57,897 bases of DNA from Microtetraspora glauca (GCA_000721275.1 JOFO01000059.1:1-57897), one strand, 5' to 3'; positions 8,763 to 17,407 are shown, counted from the first letter of the stretch. Numbers and translations: made by a program. The notes: generated from the sequence alone by a model not told the origin.

Positions 8763-10235
8763 GTGACTTCCCCACCACCGCCGCCGCCGTCCGGCCCTCC
8801 GTCGGTCCCGCCCGCCGGCCCGCCCACGGGCCCGCCCTCGGGACCGCTGTCCGGCGCGGCCACCCGTCCCGGAGCCTCCGGCCCGCCGGCCCCGCCCGGG
8901 CCGCCGCACGACGGCTCCGGCGGCGGGGGCGGCGGAGGCGGGGCGGGCGGGGGCGGGAGTGCGGGCGGGGGCTCCGGGAGCAGTCACGGCGGCGGGAGGG
9001 GCCGCGGGACGCCGTGGTGGCGGTCGGTGCCGAAGGTCGCCTCGCTCACCGCCCTGGTCGTCGCGGCCGCCGCGCTGACGGTGGTCCTCGTCGGCCGGTC
9101 GGACGACAAGGGCGACACGGCCGGGTCGGGCGGCAGCGGCGAGGTCTTCCTCCAGAACACGTCCGCCTCCGGGCCCGATCCCTTCACCGCCTCCACCGCC
9201 CGCGAGGACAGCGCGTCGGGCGCGGCGACGCTGCCGCCGCGGACCGGCACCGCCGAGACCGCGACGCCGCGGGTGTCGGGCTCCACGCCGGGCCTGTACG
9301 GCGGCACGCGCGCGTCGGCGAGCTGCGACGTCGAACGGCAGGTCCGCTACCTCGCCGCCGAGCCCGCCAAGAACGCCGCCTTCGCCGAGGTCCTCGGCCT
9401 GGAGGCCGGCGCGGTGCCCGGCTACCTCCGCTCCCTGACGCCGCTCCAGCTCCGGGTGGACACCCGGGTCACCAACCACGGCTTCCGGGACGGCTCCGCC
9501 ACCGCGTACCAGGCGGTCCTCCAGGCGGGGACCGCGGTCCTCGTCGACGGCCGGGGCGTGCCCCGGGTGCGGTGCGCCTGCGGCAATCCGCTGACGGAGC
9601 CGGTGGCGCAGAAGCAGCCGCGCACCACGGGCACCCCGTGGCCCGGCTACCGGTCGTCCCAGGTCGTGGTGGTGGCGCCGGCGGTGACGGTGGTGAACGT
9701 GTTCGTGGTGTACGACCCCGAGGACGGCGCCTGGTTCGCGCGGAAGCACGGCGACACCGGGCGGCACGACAAGCCGACCCCGCCGCCGCCCCGGCCGACG
9801 CCGACGCCCACCTCCCCCTCGCCGTCGGTCACGCGAACCTCGCCGGTGCCGTGCGTGACGGTGCCCGAGGGCGAGACGCCGGCGCCGAGCGGCGGGGTGA
9901 CGCCGTCGCCGTGCCCGACGTCGCTCTCGCCGTCGGTGACGACGCCGACCCCGAGCCCGTCGACGGACACCACGTCCCCGTCCGACCCGCCGCCGGACTC
10001 CCCGTCCGGCTCCCCGTCCGACCCGCCGTCCGACACCCCGTCGGACGAGCCGTCCGACTCGCCCTCGGACCCGCCGCCGGACTCGGAGACGCCGTCCGCC
10101 GCGACGGACACCACCACCCCGGCCGACGGCACGGGCGGCACGGACGGCACCGACGGGCGGTCGGCGTCGGCCAGTTCGTCCTCCGGCCCGGCGTCGCCGC
10201 CGGCCCCCGGGCCCGGCCGTCACCCGGTGGCCTGA
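8763..10235 (+). CDS. DUF6777-type membrane-anchored protein with Pro/Ser-rich ends
   Basis: A 490-aa single-pass protein matching the Streptomyces DUF6777 type. The GTG follows GAAAGGGA by eight bases; the longest frame starts 17 codons earlier without a ribosome site. Parts: cytoplasmic Pro-rich N-terminus (SPPPPPPSGPPS), poly-Gly stretch about 58-80, TM helix about 95-113 (TALVVAAAALTVVLVG), a folded external domain about 175-340 with Cys residues (SASCDVERQV, RVRCACGNPL), then a long C-terminal Pro/Ser/Thr/Asp tail (repeats of SDPPSD) resembling a wall-spanning stalk. The family's function is not known to me. Confidence 0.82.
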   Translation: MTSPPPPPPSGPPSVPPAGPPTGPPSGPLSGAATRPGASGPPAPPGPPHDGSGGGGGGGGAGGGGSAGGGSGSSHGGGRGRGTPWWRSVPKVASLTALVVAAAALTVVLVGRSDDKGDTAGSGGSGEVFLQNTSASGPDPFTASTAREDSASGAATLPPRTGTAETATPRVSGSTPGLYGGTRASASCDVERQVRYLAAEPAKNAAFAEVLGLEAGAVPGYLRSLTPLQLRVDTRVTNHGFRDGSATAYQAVLQAGTAVLVDGRGVPRVRCACGNPLTEPVAQKQPRTTGTPWPGYRSSQVVVVAPAVTVVNVFVVYDPEDGAWFARKHGDTGRHDKPTPPPPRPTPTPTSPSPSVTRTSPVPCVTVPEGETPAPSGGVTPSPCPTSLSPSVTTPTPSPSTDTTSPSDPPPDSPSGSPSDPPSDTPSDEPSDSPSDPPPDSETPSAATDTTTPADGTGGTDGTDGRSASASSSSGPASPPAPGPGRHPVA

Positions 10236-10266
10236 GTCCCCCGCTCCCCGGGGACGGTCGCCCCGG

Positions 10267-10422
10267 TCACGTGGCCTCCTCGGGCGTACGGGAGGCGGGC
10301 CGGTGGATCCGGAGCGTGGCGCGCAGGGTGCGCAGCCAGGCGCCCACCGGGAGCGGCCGGGCGGACTCCTCCGCCCGGCGCTGCCACAGGCGCTCGTCGC
10401 GGTCGCCGAAGTGTGGGGTCAT
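10267..10422 (-). CDS. Small 51-aa protein divergent from the MocR regulator
   Basis: A short gene that long-ORF scans miss because larger shadow frames cover it. It begins MTPHFGDRDERLWQ, is Arg-rich and ends RTPEEAT. The ATG is preceded by GAAGGGA at ideal spacing and codons are strongly G/C-ending. A Trp- and Arg-rich amphipathic centre (VGAWLRTLRATLRI) suggests a helix. It shares its promoter region with the divergent MocR gene, so it is a likely target of that regulator. I do not recognise a domain; function unknown. Confidence 0.6.
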   Translation of the reverse strand: MTPHFGDRDERLWQRRAEESARPLPVGAWLRTLRATLRIHRPASRTPEEAT

Positions 10423-10517
10423 GGTCGGTCCCTTCTCGGTGGTGGCGTGGGAAGGTGGCCCGCGCGGTGTCGATTCCGGCGAAACCGCCGGGCCACTGAC
10501 GGAGAGTCTGTAGCCTT

Positions 10518-10555
10518 ATTGGCCTGGACAGCAGAGCCAATGAGGAGAGATTGGC
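10518..10555. promoter_or_regulatory. Putative MocR operator with three half-sites
   Basis: ATTGGC (10518-10523) and GCCAAT (10536-10541) form a perfect inverted repeat with a 12-base spacer, and a third ATTGGC (10550-10555) lies directly before the ATG of the MocR gene. MocR/PdxR/GabR regulators typically use paired direct and inverted half-sites between divergent genes. On the minus strand TTGGCT and TAAGGC at 16-base spacing could be the promoter of the 51-aa gene. Confidence 0.6.
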
Positions 10556-12025
10556 ATGACGCAGGGCCGTGTGGTCCACACCGCGGACCGGACCTTGTCG
10601 GGCCGGCAGCTCGCCTCGCTGCTCACTCCGCCGCCGGAGGGCCGGTTCGGCTACCGGGAGCTGGCGCGGGCGGTGCGGGAGGCGCTGCTGGACGGGCGGG
10701 TGGCGCTGCGGCTCCGGCTGCCCGCGGAGCGGGAGCTGGCGCAGGTCCTGGCGGTGAGCCGGACGACGGTGACGGGGGCGTACGACCTGCTGCGCGACAG
10801 CGGGTACGCGCACAGCCGGCGCGGCTCGGGCACCTGGACGGCGCTTCCGGACGGGCAGGCGCCGGCGTCCCTGGGGCCGTACCAGGATCCGGCGGACGAG
10901 GTGATCGACCTGGCCCTGGCCGCGCCGCACGCGCCGGGTGACGAACTCGCGCGGGCGCTGGCGGAGGCGTCGGCCGAGCTGCCGCGGTTCGCGACCGCGC
11001 CGGGCTACCACCCGTACGGCCTGCCGGAGCTGCGGGCCGCGGTGGCGGAGCGGTACACCTCCCGCGGCCTGCCGACCCGGCCCGAGCAGATCCTGGTGAC
11101 GACCGGCGCGCAGCAGGCGCTGTCGCTGGTCCTCGCGCAGTTCGGGCGGCCGGGCGACCGGGTGCTGGCGGAGAACCCGTCGTACACCAACGCGCTGGAC
11201 GCGATGCGGGGCCGGGGGATGCGGGTGACGCCGGTGCCGGTCACCGACCAGGGCTGGGACACCGGGCTGGTGGACGCGGCGCTGCGGCAGACGGCGCCCC
11301 GGCTGGCGTACCTCATCCCGGACTTCCACAACCCGACCGGGCGGCTGATGCCGCGTGAGCAGGCGCGGGAGCTGGCGCGGTCGGCGCGGGCGACGGGGAC
11401 GTGGCTGGTGGTGGACGAGACGCTCACCGACATGGCGCTGGACGTGCCGGCGCCGGCGCCGTTCGCGGCGGCGGCCGGGACGGGCGGCGGCGAGCAGATC
11501 GTGTCGGTGGGCTCGCTGAGCAAGAGCTGCTGGGGCGGGCTGCGGGTCGGCTGGGTGCGGGCGTCGGCGCGGGTGGTCACCGAGCTGACCCGGACCCGGG
11601 TCACGGCCGACCTGGCGGGTTCGGTGCTGGACCAGCTGGTGGCGGTGGCGCTGATGCGGCGGCTGGACGCGGTCGTGCACGCGCGCGTGGCGCAGCTGCG
11701 GCGGAACCGCGAGGCCCTGGGTCTCGCGCTGGCCCGGCACCTGCCGGAGTGGCGGTGGACGGTGCCGCCGGGCGGGATGTGCCTCTGGATCGACCTCGGG
11801 CGGCCGGTGGCGACGCAGCTGTCGGCGCGGGCGCTGCGGCACGGGGTGCGGGTGGAGGGCGGGGCCCGGTTCGGAGTGGATCCGGGGACGCACGAGCACC
11901 GGCTGCGGATCCCGTACACGCTGCCGGAGGAGCGGTACGAGCCGGCCGCGGAACGGCTCGCGGCGGCCCTGGAGGGGGCGCCGGGCCGGTTCACGGATCC
12001 GGCGCTGCCGGAGTGGGTGGCCTGA
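10556..12025 (+). CDS. MocR-type regulator: GntR winged helix fused to class I aminotransferase fold
   Basis: A 489-aa PLP-dependent transcription regulator. Residues about 30-95 are a GntR wHTH (LPAERELAQVLAVSRTTVTGAYDLL, then RRGSGTWTA). Residues about 125-485 are an aminotransferase-fold domain with the PLP-binding Lys at 323 in SVGSLSKSCWGG, the Asn/Pro motif DFHNPTGRL and the Asp of VVDETLTD. Effectors of the family are PLP plus an amine or amino acid (for example GABA or PLP). It likely controls itself and the divergent 51-aa gene. A Shine-Dalgarno GAGGAGAG precedes the ATG. Confidence 0.93.
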   Translation: MTQGRVVHTADRTLSGRQLASLLTPPPEGRFGYRELARAVREALLDGRVALRLRLPAERELAQVLAVSRTTVTGAYDLLRDSGYAHSRRGSGTWTALPDGQAPASLGPYQDPADEVIDLALAAPHAPGDELARALAEASAELPRFATAPGYHPYGLPELRAAVAERYTSRGLPTRPEQILVTTGAQQALSLVLAQFGRPGDRVLAENPSYTNALDAMRGRGMRVTPVPVTDQGWDTGLVDAALRQTAPRLAYLIPDFHNPTGRLMPREQARELARSARATGTWLVVDETLTDMALDVPAPAPFAAAAGTGGGEQIVSVGSLSKSCWGGLRVGWVRASARVVTELTRTRVTADLAGSVLDQLVAVALMRRLDAVVHARVAQLRRNREALGLALARHLPEWRWTVPPGGMCLWIDLGRPVATQLSARALRHGVRVEGGARFGVDPGTHEHRLRIPYTLPEERYEPAAERLAAALEGAPGRFTDPALPEWVA

Positions 12026-12105
12026 CCGGAGGCGCCGTCGAGGCGGTGGGCGGGGGGCGGAAATCCGGATGCCCCGCCCCCGGACATGCGTGTACGGTCC
12101 AACGA

Positions 12106-12609
12106 GTGGAACCGTTGACTGAGAAAGAGATCCGCTCGTCGTTCGTGAACGCGACGCGAGGGGATGCCGCGCGGCTGAAGCTGCCGCTGGACTTCGCCGA
12201 GACGCCCTGGGAGGACCTGGACTTCCTGGGCTGGGTGGATCCGGGGGCGCCGCTGCGGGCCCATCTGGTGGTGCGCCGGGAGGACGGCCCGCTGGGGGTG
12301 ACCCTGCGGGTGCCGGCGGCGGGCCGGACCAGTGCCGTGAAGACCAGCATCTGCCGGATCTGCATGACCGGGCACGCGTCCTCGGGCGTGACGCTGCTGG
12401 CGGCGCCGCTGGCCGGCGCGCGCGGCCGGGACGGCAACACGGTCGGCCTGTACGTCTGCGCCGACCTGGCGTGCTCCCTCTACGTGCGCGGCAAGCGGGT
12501 GCCGAAGCTGCGCGGGCTGCGCCACGAGGAGACGCTGTCCCTGGAGGAGCGGGTGTTCCGGCTCACGGAGAACCTGGACGCGTTCCTCGCGCGCGTGACC
12601 GCGGGCTGA
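12106..12609 (+). CDS. FBP-domain zinc-finger protein (EF-G-binding, FusB-like)
   Basis: A 167-aa protein with a C-terminal treble-clef zinc finger: Cys pairs in ICRICMTGH (about 80-89) and YVCADLACSLYVRG (about 121-134). This is the FBP domain of FusB/FusC-type elongation factor G-binding proteins, which help recycle EF-G on the ribosome; in actinobacteria the chromosomal copy's role is not settled. The GTG start lacks a Shine-Dalgarno but has TACGGT seven bases upstream, fitting a leaderless mRNA. It ends at a strong bidirectional terminator shared with gcdH. Confidence 0.85.
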   Translation: MEPLTEKEIRSSFVNATRGDAARLKLPLDFAETPWEDLDFLGWVDPGAPLRAHLVVRREDGPLGVTLRVPAAGRTSAVKTSICRICMTGHASSGVTLLAAPLAGARGRDGNTVGLYVCADLACSLYVRGKRVPKLRGLRHEETLSLEERVFRLTENLDAFLARVTAG

Positions 12610-12616
12610 GAGGTCG

Positions 12617-12654
12617 GGCCGGTGTCCGCCGGGCTGCCCCGGCGGACACCGGCC
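12617..12654. terminator. Bidirectional terminator hairpin
   Basis: A perfect 17-bp GC-rich stem (12617-12633 with 12638-12654) closes a CTGC loop between two convergent genes. No U-tract, as is usual in Streptomyces. Confidence 0.85.
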
Positions 12655-12659
12655 GCGGG

Positions 12660-13844
12660 TCAGCGGAACGCCTGCTCGCCGGTGAGCGCCTTGCCGATGA
12701 CGAGCGAGTGGACCTCGCTGGTGCCCTCGTAGGTGAGGACGGACTCCAGGTTGTTGGCGTGCCGGAGCACCGGGTACTCGAGCGTGATGCCGTTGGCGCC
12801 GAGGATCGTCCGGCACTCGCGGGCGATGGCGATGGCCTCGCGGACGTTGTTGAGCTTGCCCACGCTGATCTGCTCGGGCGTGATCTCGCCGGCGTCCTTG
12901 AGCCGGCCGAGGTGGAGGGCGAGCAGCATGCCCTTGCCGAGCTCGACGGACATGTCCGCGAGCTTCTGCTGGGTGAGCTGGTAGGAGGCGAGGGAGCGGG
13001 CGAAGACGGTCCGGTCCTTCGCGTACGAGATCGCGGTCTCCAGGCAGTCGCGGGCGGCGCCGAGGGCGCCGAAGACGATGCCGAAGCGGGCTTCGTTGAG
13101 GCAGCCGAGCGGGCCGGAGAGGCCACGGGCGCCGGGCAGCATCGCGTCGGCGGGGAGCCGGACGTCGTCCAGCACCAGTTCGGCGGTGACGCTGGCCCGC
13201 AGCGACAGCTTCATGGTGATCTCGGGGGCGCTGAAGCCGGGGGTGCCGGCCGGGACGAGGAAGCCGCGGACGCCGTCCTCGGTGCGGGCCCAGACCACGG
13301 CGACGTCGGCGACGGAGCCGTTGGTGATCCACATCTTGGTGCCGTTGAGGATCCAGTCGTCGCCGTCCCGCTTGGCGTGGGTCCGCATCGCGCCGGGGTC
13401 GGAGCCGGCGTCGGGCTCGGTGAGGCCGAAGCAGCCGATGTACTCGCCGGCCGCCATCTTCGGCAGCCACCGCTGCTTCTGCTCCTCGGAGCCGTGCTTC
13501 CAGATCGCGTACATCGCGAGCGAGCCCTGCACGGACACCAGGGAGCGCAGGCCGGAGTCGACGGCCTCCAGCTCCATGCAGGCCAGGCCGTACGCGACCG
13601 CGCTGGTGCCGGCGCAGCCGTACCCGTCCAGGTGCATGCCGAGCACGCCCAGGTCGCCGAGGGTGCGGGCGAGTTCGCGGGCGGGGATCCGCCCCTCCTC
13701 GAACCAGCCGGCGACGTGCGGGCGCAGTTCGCGGTCGGCGACGGCGCGGACGGTGGCGCGGATCTCCCGCTCCTCGTCGCTGAGCAGGCCGTCGACGGCG
13801 AGGAGGGCGAGGGGGTGGACGGGGCTGGACGGCGAGGACTTCAC
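12660..13844 (-). CDS. gcdH: Glutaryl-CoA dehydrogenase-type acyl-CoA dehydrogenase
   Basis: A 394-aa FAD flavoprotein that oxidatively decarboxylates glutaryl-CoA to crotonyl-CoA in lysine and glutarate breakdown. Family marks: FGLTEPDAGSDPGAM (FAD/substrate loop), WITNGSVADVAVVWAR, and catalytic Glu in LTYEGTSEVHSLVIG; the YEGT placement and overall length fit GCDH rather than short-chain dehydrogenases. The GTG start has AGGAGG seven bases upstream. Divergent from a class III CoA-transferase; together they would make and consume glutaryl-CoA. Substrate is inferred from sequence type and context. Confidence 0.88.
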   Translation of the reverse strand: MKSSPSSPVHPLALLAVDGLLSDEEREIRATVRAVADRELRPHVAGWFEEGRIPARELARTLGDLGVLGMHLDGYGCAGTSAVAYGLACMELEAVDSGLRSLVSVQGSLAMYAIWKHGSEEQKQRWLPKMAAGEYIGCFGLTEPDAGSDPGAMRTHAKRDGDDWILNGTKMWITNGSVADVAVVWARTEDGVRGFLVPAGTPGFSAPEITMKLSLRASVTAELVLDDVRLPADAMLPGARGLSGPLGCLNEARFGIVFGALGAARDCLETAISYAKDRTVFARSLASYQLTQQKLADMSVELGKGMLLALHLGRLKDAGEITPEQISVGKLNNVREAIAIARECRTILGANGITLEYPVLRHANNLESVLTYEGTSEVHSLVIGKALTGEQAFR

Positions 13845-13895
13845 GGGCGGCCTCCTGGCGGCTGTGACGAGGGTCGTGCTCGGCGTGGCGAGCCG

Positions 13896-13957
13896 AGCGT
13901 AGCGGCAGATTGGATTTTGGATCCAGTATTGAAAATCCGGTTCCCGGCCCCTACGGT
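13896..13957. promoter_or_regulatory. Divergent promoters with one palindromic operator (glutarate module)
   Basis: The arms GGATTTT (13912-13918) and AAAATCC (13932-13938) form a perfect 27-base interrupted palindrome that encloses the 8-base palindrome TGGATCCA (13918-13925). It lies between a minus-strand -10 TACGCT (13896-13901, for gcdH) and a plus-strand -10 TACGGT (13952-13957, for the CoA-transferase), covering both -35 positions. AT-rich palindromes of this kind are typical of GntR/FCD operators, and such a regulator is encoded two genes away. Confidence 0.68.
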
Positions 13958-14028
13958 CCCGAGGGGATCAGCGGGTCTCGCCCGCTCCTGATCCCCCGTC
14001 CGATGCCCACCACCGAGGGAGCACGGCC

Positions 14029-15273
14029 ATGCCCACGGACCACCCGCAGCCCGCCGCCGACCCCCTCTCCGGCGCTCCGTCGCCCGCGCCCCCGGACGCC
14101 GCCGCCGGCGCCCTGTCCGGCGTCGTCGTCGCCGACTTCGGCCGGGTCCTCGCCGGCCCGTACATGACGATGCTGCTGGCCGACCTCGGCGCCGACGTGA
14201 TCAAGATCGAGCGGCCGGACGGCGGGGACGACACCCGCGCGTGGGGGCCGCCGTTCGCGGACGGGCAGGCCACGTACTTCCTGGGCGTCAACCGCAACAA
14301 GCGGTCCGTCGCGCTCGACCTCACCGACCCGGACGGCCTGGCCGCCGCGCGGGCGATCGTCGACCGGGCGGACGTCCTGGTGGAGAACTTCCGCCCCGGG
14401 ACCATGGAGAAGCTGGGCCTCGGCTACGAGGACGTACGCCGCACCAACCCCGGCCTCGTCTACTGCTCGGTCACCGGCTTCGGCACCGACGGCGGCGCCG
14501 CGCTGCCCGGCTACGACCTGCTGGTGCAGGCCATGGGCGGCCTGATGAGCGTCACCGGCGAGCCGGGCGGGCAGGGCACGAAGGCGGGGGTCGCGCTCGT
14601 CGACGTCATCACCGGACTCCACGCCGGCCTCGGCGTGCTGGCCGCCCTGCGCCACCGCGAACGCACCGGCGAGGGCCAGCGCGTGGAGGTCTCGCTGCTC
14701 GGCTCACTGCTGTCCGCCCTCACCAACCAGGCCGCCGCGCACCTCGGCGCCGGCGTCGTGCCGCGCGCCATGGGCAACCGGCACCCGAGCATCACGCCGT
14801 ACGAGGTCTTCGAGGCGAGCGACCGGCCGCTGGTCCTCGCGGTCGGCAACGACCGGCAGTTCCGGGCGCTGTGCGAGCGGATCGGCCGGCCCGGCCTGGC
14901 CGGCGACGAGCGGTTCGCCACCAACACGGCCCGCGTCGCCCACCGCGAGGAGCTGGCGGCGGCGCTCGCCGGACCGCTGGCGACCCGCACCGCCGACGCC
15001 TGGTTCGCGGAGCTGACCGCGGCCGGCGTGCCGTGCGGCCCCATCAACGACCTGGCGGGCGCGTTCGCGCTCGCCGACCGGCTCGGGCTCGGCGCCCGCG
15101 TCCCCGAGGAGGCCGCCGGTCCCGGCCAGGTCGCGCACCCGGTCCGGTTCGGGGCCACCCCGCCCGCGTACCGCTCGGCTCCGCCGCGGCTCGGCGAGCA
15201 CACCGCCGAGGTCCTGGCCGGGATCCCGCCCGTGGACGGCTCCGCGGCGGACCGCCGGTCCGTAGGAAGATGA
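14029..15273 (+). CDS. Class III CoA-transferase (CaiB/BaiF), probable succinyl-CoA:glutarate CoA-transferase
   Basis: A 414-aa family III CoA-transferase that moves CoA between acyl groups through a covalent Asp-thioester. Visible: VVADFGRVLAGPYMTMLLADLGADVIK at the N-terminus (given here as the family hallmark around residues 32-58), PGTMEKLGLGYEDV, and the catalytic Asp in GVALVDVITGLHAG near residue 190. Beside gcdH, the likely reaction activates glutarate with succinyl-CoA. The ATG follows GAGGGAGCACGGCC. Alternatives such as formyl- or other dicarboxyl-CoA transfer cannot be excluded from sequence. Confidence 0.88.
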   Translation: MPTDHPQPAADPLSGAPSPAPPDAAAGALSGVVVADFGRVLAGPYMTMLLADLGADVIKIERPDGGDDTRAWGPPFADGQATYFLGVNRNKRSVALDLTDPDGLAAARAIVDRADVLVENFRPGTMEKLGLGYEDVRRTNPGLVYCSVTGFGTDGGAALPGYDLLVQAMGGLMSVTGEPGGQGTKAGVALVDVITGLHAGLGVLAALRHRERTGEGQRVEVSLLGSLLSALTNQAAAHLGAGVVPRAMGNRHPSITPYEVFEASDRPLVLAVGNDRQFRALCERIGRPGLAGDERFATNTARVAHREELAAALAGPLATRTADAWFAELTAAGVPCGPINDLAGAFALADRLGLGARVPEEAAGPGQVAHPVRFGATPPAYRSAPPRLGEHTAEVLAGIPPVDGSAADRRSVGR

Positions 15274-15333
15274 CGGTCACCGCCGGCGGCGAGAGCCGCC
15301 GGTGCGCAGGTCACGCGGAGGAAGGTCGGATCG

Positions 15334-16008
15334 ATGAGCGGCGGCACGGTGGAGAGGCGACGGCCCCAGACGGCCCAGCAGTTCGTCCTGGAGGAGCTGC
15401 GGAGCGCCATCACGCGCGGTGAGCTCCGGCCGGGCGCCCCCATCCGGCAGGACGCGCTGGCGGCCCGGCTCGACGTGAGCCGGGTGCCGCTCCGGGAGGC
15501 CCTGAAGGCCCTGGAGGCGGAGGGCCTGGTCGTCCACCATGTGCACCGCGGCTACTTCGTGGCCGAGCTGTCGCTCGCCGACCTGGAGGAGATCTACCGC
15601 ATCCGCGCCCTGCTGGAGACCGAGGCCGTGCTGCGGGCCATCGACCTCGCCCCCGCGGACCTGGCGGACACCCTGGCGGCCGTCCAGGACGACGTCGAGC
15701 GCGCGGCCCGGGCCGGTGACGTGCCGGAGATGGGCGCGGCCAACCGCCGCTTCCACCTCACCCTCGTCGACGCCTGCGGCATGCCCCGCCTGGTCCGGAT
15801 GATCACCACGCTCTGGGACGCCACCGACGCCTACCGCTCGCTCTACTACACCGACGCCGACCACCGCGGCCAGGCGGTCGCCGAACACCGCGCCGTCCTC
15901 GCCGCCCTGCGGGCCGGCGACCGCGACGCCGTCGTGCGGGAGCTCGACGCGCACCGCGCCCACGCGGTGGCGGCACTGCGCGCGGTCCTCGCCCCGCACG
16001 AGGCCTGA
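15334..16008 (+). CDS. GntR/FadR-family regulator with FCD domain
   Basis: A 224-aa repressor-type regulator: N-terminal wHTH (about 10-75, with RQDALAARLDVSRVPLREALKALEAEG motif shared by FCD members) and all-helical FCD ligand domain (about 85-215) with candidate metal-binding Asp/His residues in FHLTLVDACG and AEHRAVLAAL and HRAHAVAAL. FCD regulators sense organic acids or acyl-CoAs. It lies directly after the CoA-transferase, and the palindrome between gcdH and that gene is its probable operator. ATG with GGAAGG upstream. Confidence 0.9.
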   Translation: MSGGTVERRRPQTAQQFVLEELRSAITRGELRPGAPIRQDALAARLDVSRVPLREALKALEAEGLVVHHVHRGYFVAELSLADLEEIYRIRALLETEAVLRAIDLAPADLADTLAAVQDDVERAARAGDVPEMGAANRRFHLTLVDACGMPRLVRMITTLWDATDAYRSLYYTDADHRGQAVAEHRAVLAALRAGDRDAVVRELDAHRAHAVAALRAVLAPHEA

Positions 16009-16048
16009 CCCGCCGGGAAATCCGGGTGCCCCGCACCCGCCCGCCTCC

Positions 16049-16060
16049 TACGCTCCCCGC
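16049..16060 (+). promoter_or_regulatory. Leaderless promoter -10 element of the exonuclease gene
   Basis: TACGCT sits exactly six bases before the ATG and there is no Shine-Dalgarno sequence, so transcription should start at the A of the ATG. Confidence 0.55.
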
Positions 16061-16624
16061 ATGGACACCCACCACCTGATCAACGTCGTCGACGTCGAGG
16101 CGACCTGCTGGGAGCGGCAGCCGCCGCCCGGCGAGGTCAGCGAGATCATCGAGATCGGGCTGACCGTCGTGGACCTGACGGCCGGTCAGCGGGTGGGCCG
16201 GCACCGGATCCTGGTCCGCCCGGTCCGCTCCCGCGTCAGCGCGTTCTGCACGGAGCTGACCGGCCTCACCCAGGCCGAGGTCGACACCGGCGTCGACTTC
16301 GCGACCGCCTGCCGCCTCCTCGCCCGCGACCACGCCGCCGGCACCCGTCCCTGGGCGAGCTGGGGCGACTACGACCGCCGGCAGTTCACCGCCCAGTGCG
16401 CGGCCGGCCGCGTCCCGTACCCCTTCGGCCGCCACCACACGAACGCGAAGGCCGTCTTCACCGACGCCCACGCCCTGCGCCGCCGTCCCGGCATGGCGCA
16501 GGCCCTCGCCCACGCCGGCCTCCCCCTGGAGGGCCGCCACCACCGCGGCGAGGACGACGCCTGGAACATCGCGGCGCTGGTGCTCGGCCTCGCGCGCGCG
16601 GGCGCGTGGCCGTCCTCGGTCTGA
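16061..16624 (+). CDS. DEDDh 3'-5' exonuclease (KapD/ERI-1-like)
   Basis: A 187-aa stand-alone exonuclease of the DnaQ/ERI-1 superfamily acting on DNA or RNA 3' ends. The four metal-binding acids and the general base are readable: D and E in VVDVEATCWE (about 9-18), D in WGDYDRRQF (about 107-115), and H/D in HHRGEDDAWNIAAL (about 160-173). Length fits single-domain KapD-like proteins. No Shine-Dalgarno; a TACGCT -10 six bases upstream suggests a leaderless transcript. Substrate unknown. Confidence 0.88.
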   Translation: MDTHHLINVVDVEATCWERQPPPGEVSEIIEIGLTVVDLTAGQRVGRHRILVRPVRSRVSAFCTELTGLTQAEVDTGVDFATACRLLARDHAAGTRPWASWGDYDRRQFTAQCAAGRVPYPFGRHHTNAKAVFTDAHALRRRPGMAQALAHAGLPLEGRHHRGEDDAWNIAALVLGLARAGAWPSSV

Positions 16625-16679
16625 GCGGAGGCGCCGGACGGCGGACGGTTACCCTGGCGCCCGGACGCGAGGAGGAAGC

Positions 16680-17273
16680 ATGGGGCGGATGCCGTCGGCG
16701 GAGCGACGCCGGCAGCTGGTCGAGGCGGCGATCAGGGCGATGACCAGGGACGGGGTGGCCAGGACCACCACCCGGTCGATCTCCGCCGAGGCCGGGGTCT
16801 CGCTGAGCGTCTTCCACTACTGCTTCGACTCCAAGCAGGCGCTCCTGGAGGCCGCGCTGGAGACGATCGTCGGCGACTACGTGGCGCGGGTCCGGAAGGC
16901 CGTGGAGCCGAAGGCGACCCTGCGCGAGACCGTGCGGGCGGCGCTGCGCGCCTACTGGGAGGACGTCACCGCGCACCCGGGCGCCCACATGCTGACGTAC
17001 GACCTCACCCAGTACGCGCTGCGCGAGCCGGGGTTCGAGCACCTGGCCCGCGCCCAGTACGAGCAGTACGTGCGCTCGGCGACGGCGCTGGTGGAGCAGG
17101 TGGCGTCCGCGCTCGGGACGGAGCCGAAGGTTCCGGTGGGGACGCTGGCGCGGCACCTCGCGGCGGCGGTGGACGGGATGACGCTGCAGTACCTGGTGCT
17201 GCGGGACGAGCGGGCCGCCGCCGAACAGCTCGAACTGACGGCTGATCAGCTCGTTCGGCTGATCGAGGGCTGA
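16680..17273 (+). CDS. TetR-family regulator
   Basis: A 197-aa one-component regulator. Residues about 8-55 form the TetR HTH (TTTRSISAEAGVSLSVFHYCFDSK) and the rest is a helical ligand domain of BetI/TetR_C6 type. The ATG is preceded by GAGGAGGAAG. It faces the same way as the secreted amidohydrolase but that gene has its own promoter 60 bases later, so a regulatory link is possible but not shown. Ligand unknown. Confidence 0.9.
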   Translation: MGRMPSAERRRQLVEAAIRAMTRDGVARTTTRSISAEAGVSLSVFHYCFDSKQALLEAALETIVGDYVARVRKAVEPKATLRETVRAALRAYWEDVTAHPGAHMLTYDLTQYALREPGFEHLARAQYEQYVRSATALVEQVASALGTEPKVPVGTLARHLAAAVDGMTLQYLVLRDERAAAEQLELTADQLVRLIEG

Positions 17274-17335
17274 ATCGTCGGGAGGCAGGCGCCGGGCCGA
17301 CGCCCGGACCTCAACAGGTCATCTGACCCGGACTC

Positions 17336-17364
17336 TTGACTCGGTCCTTTCGCACCGCGATCCT
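17336..17364 (+). promoter_or_regulatory. Promoter of the secreted amidohydrolase
   Basis: TTGACT (17336-17341) and GATCCT (17359-17364) with a 17-base spacer fit a housekeeping sigma promoter; predicted start is about 37 bases before the ATG, leaving room for the GGAGG ribosome site. Confidence 0.6.
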
Positions 17365-17407
17365 CGGGGCGCCCGGTACACCCCCACCGACCGGAGGCTT
17401 CGCGACC

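Noticed and set aside
9780..10150. CRISPR-like or structural repeat in the DUF6777 gene
   Set aside because: The repetition is codon-level low complexity (Ser-Asp-Pro-Pro) of a stalk, not spaced direct repeats.
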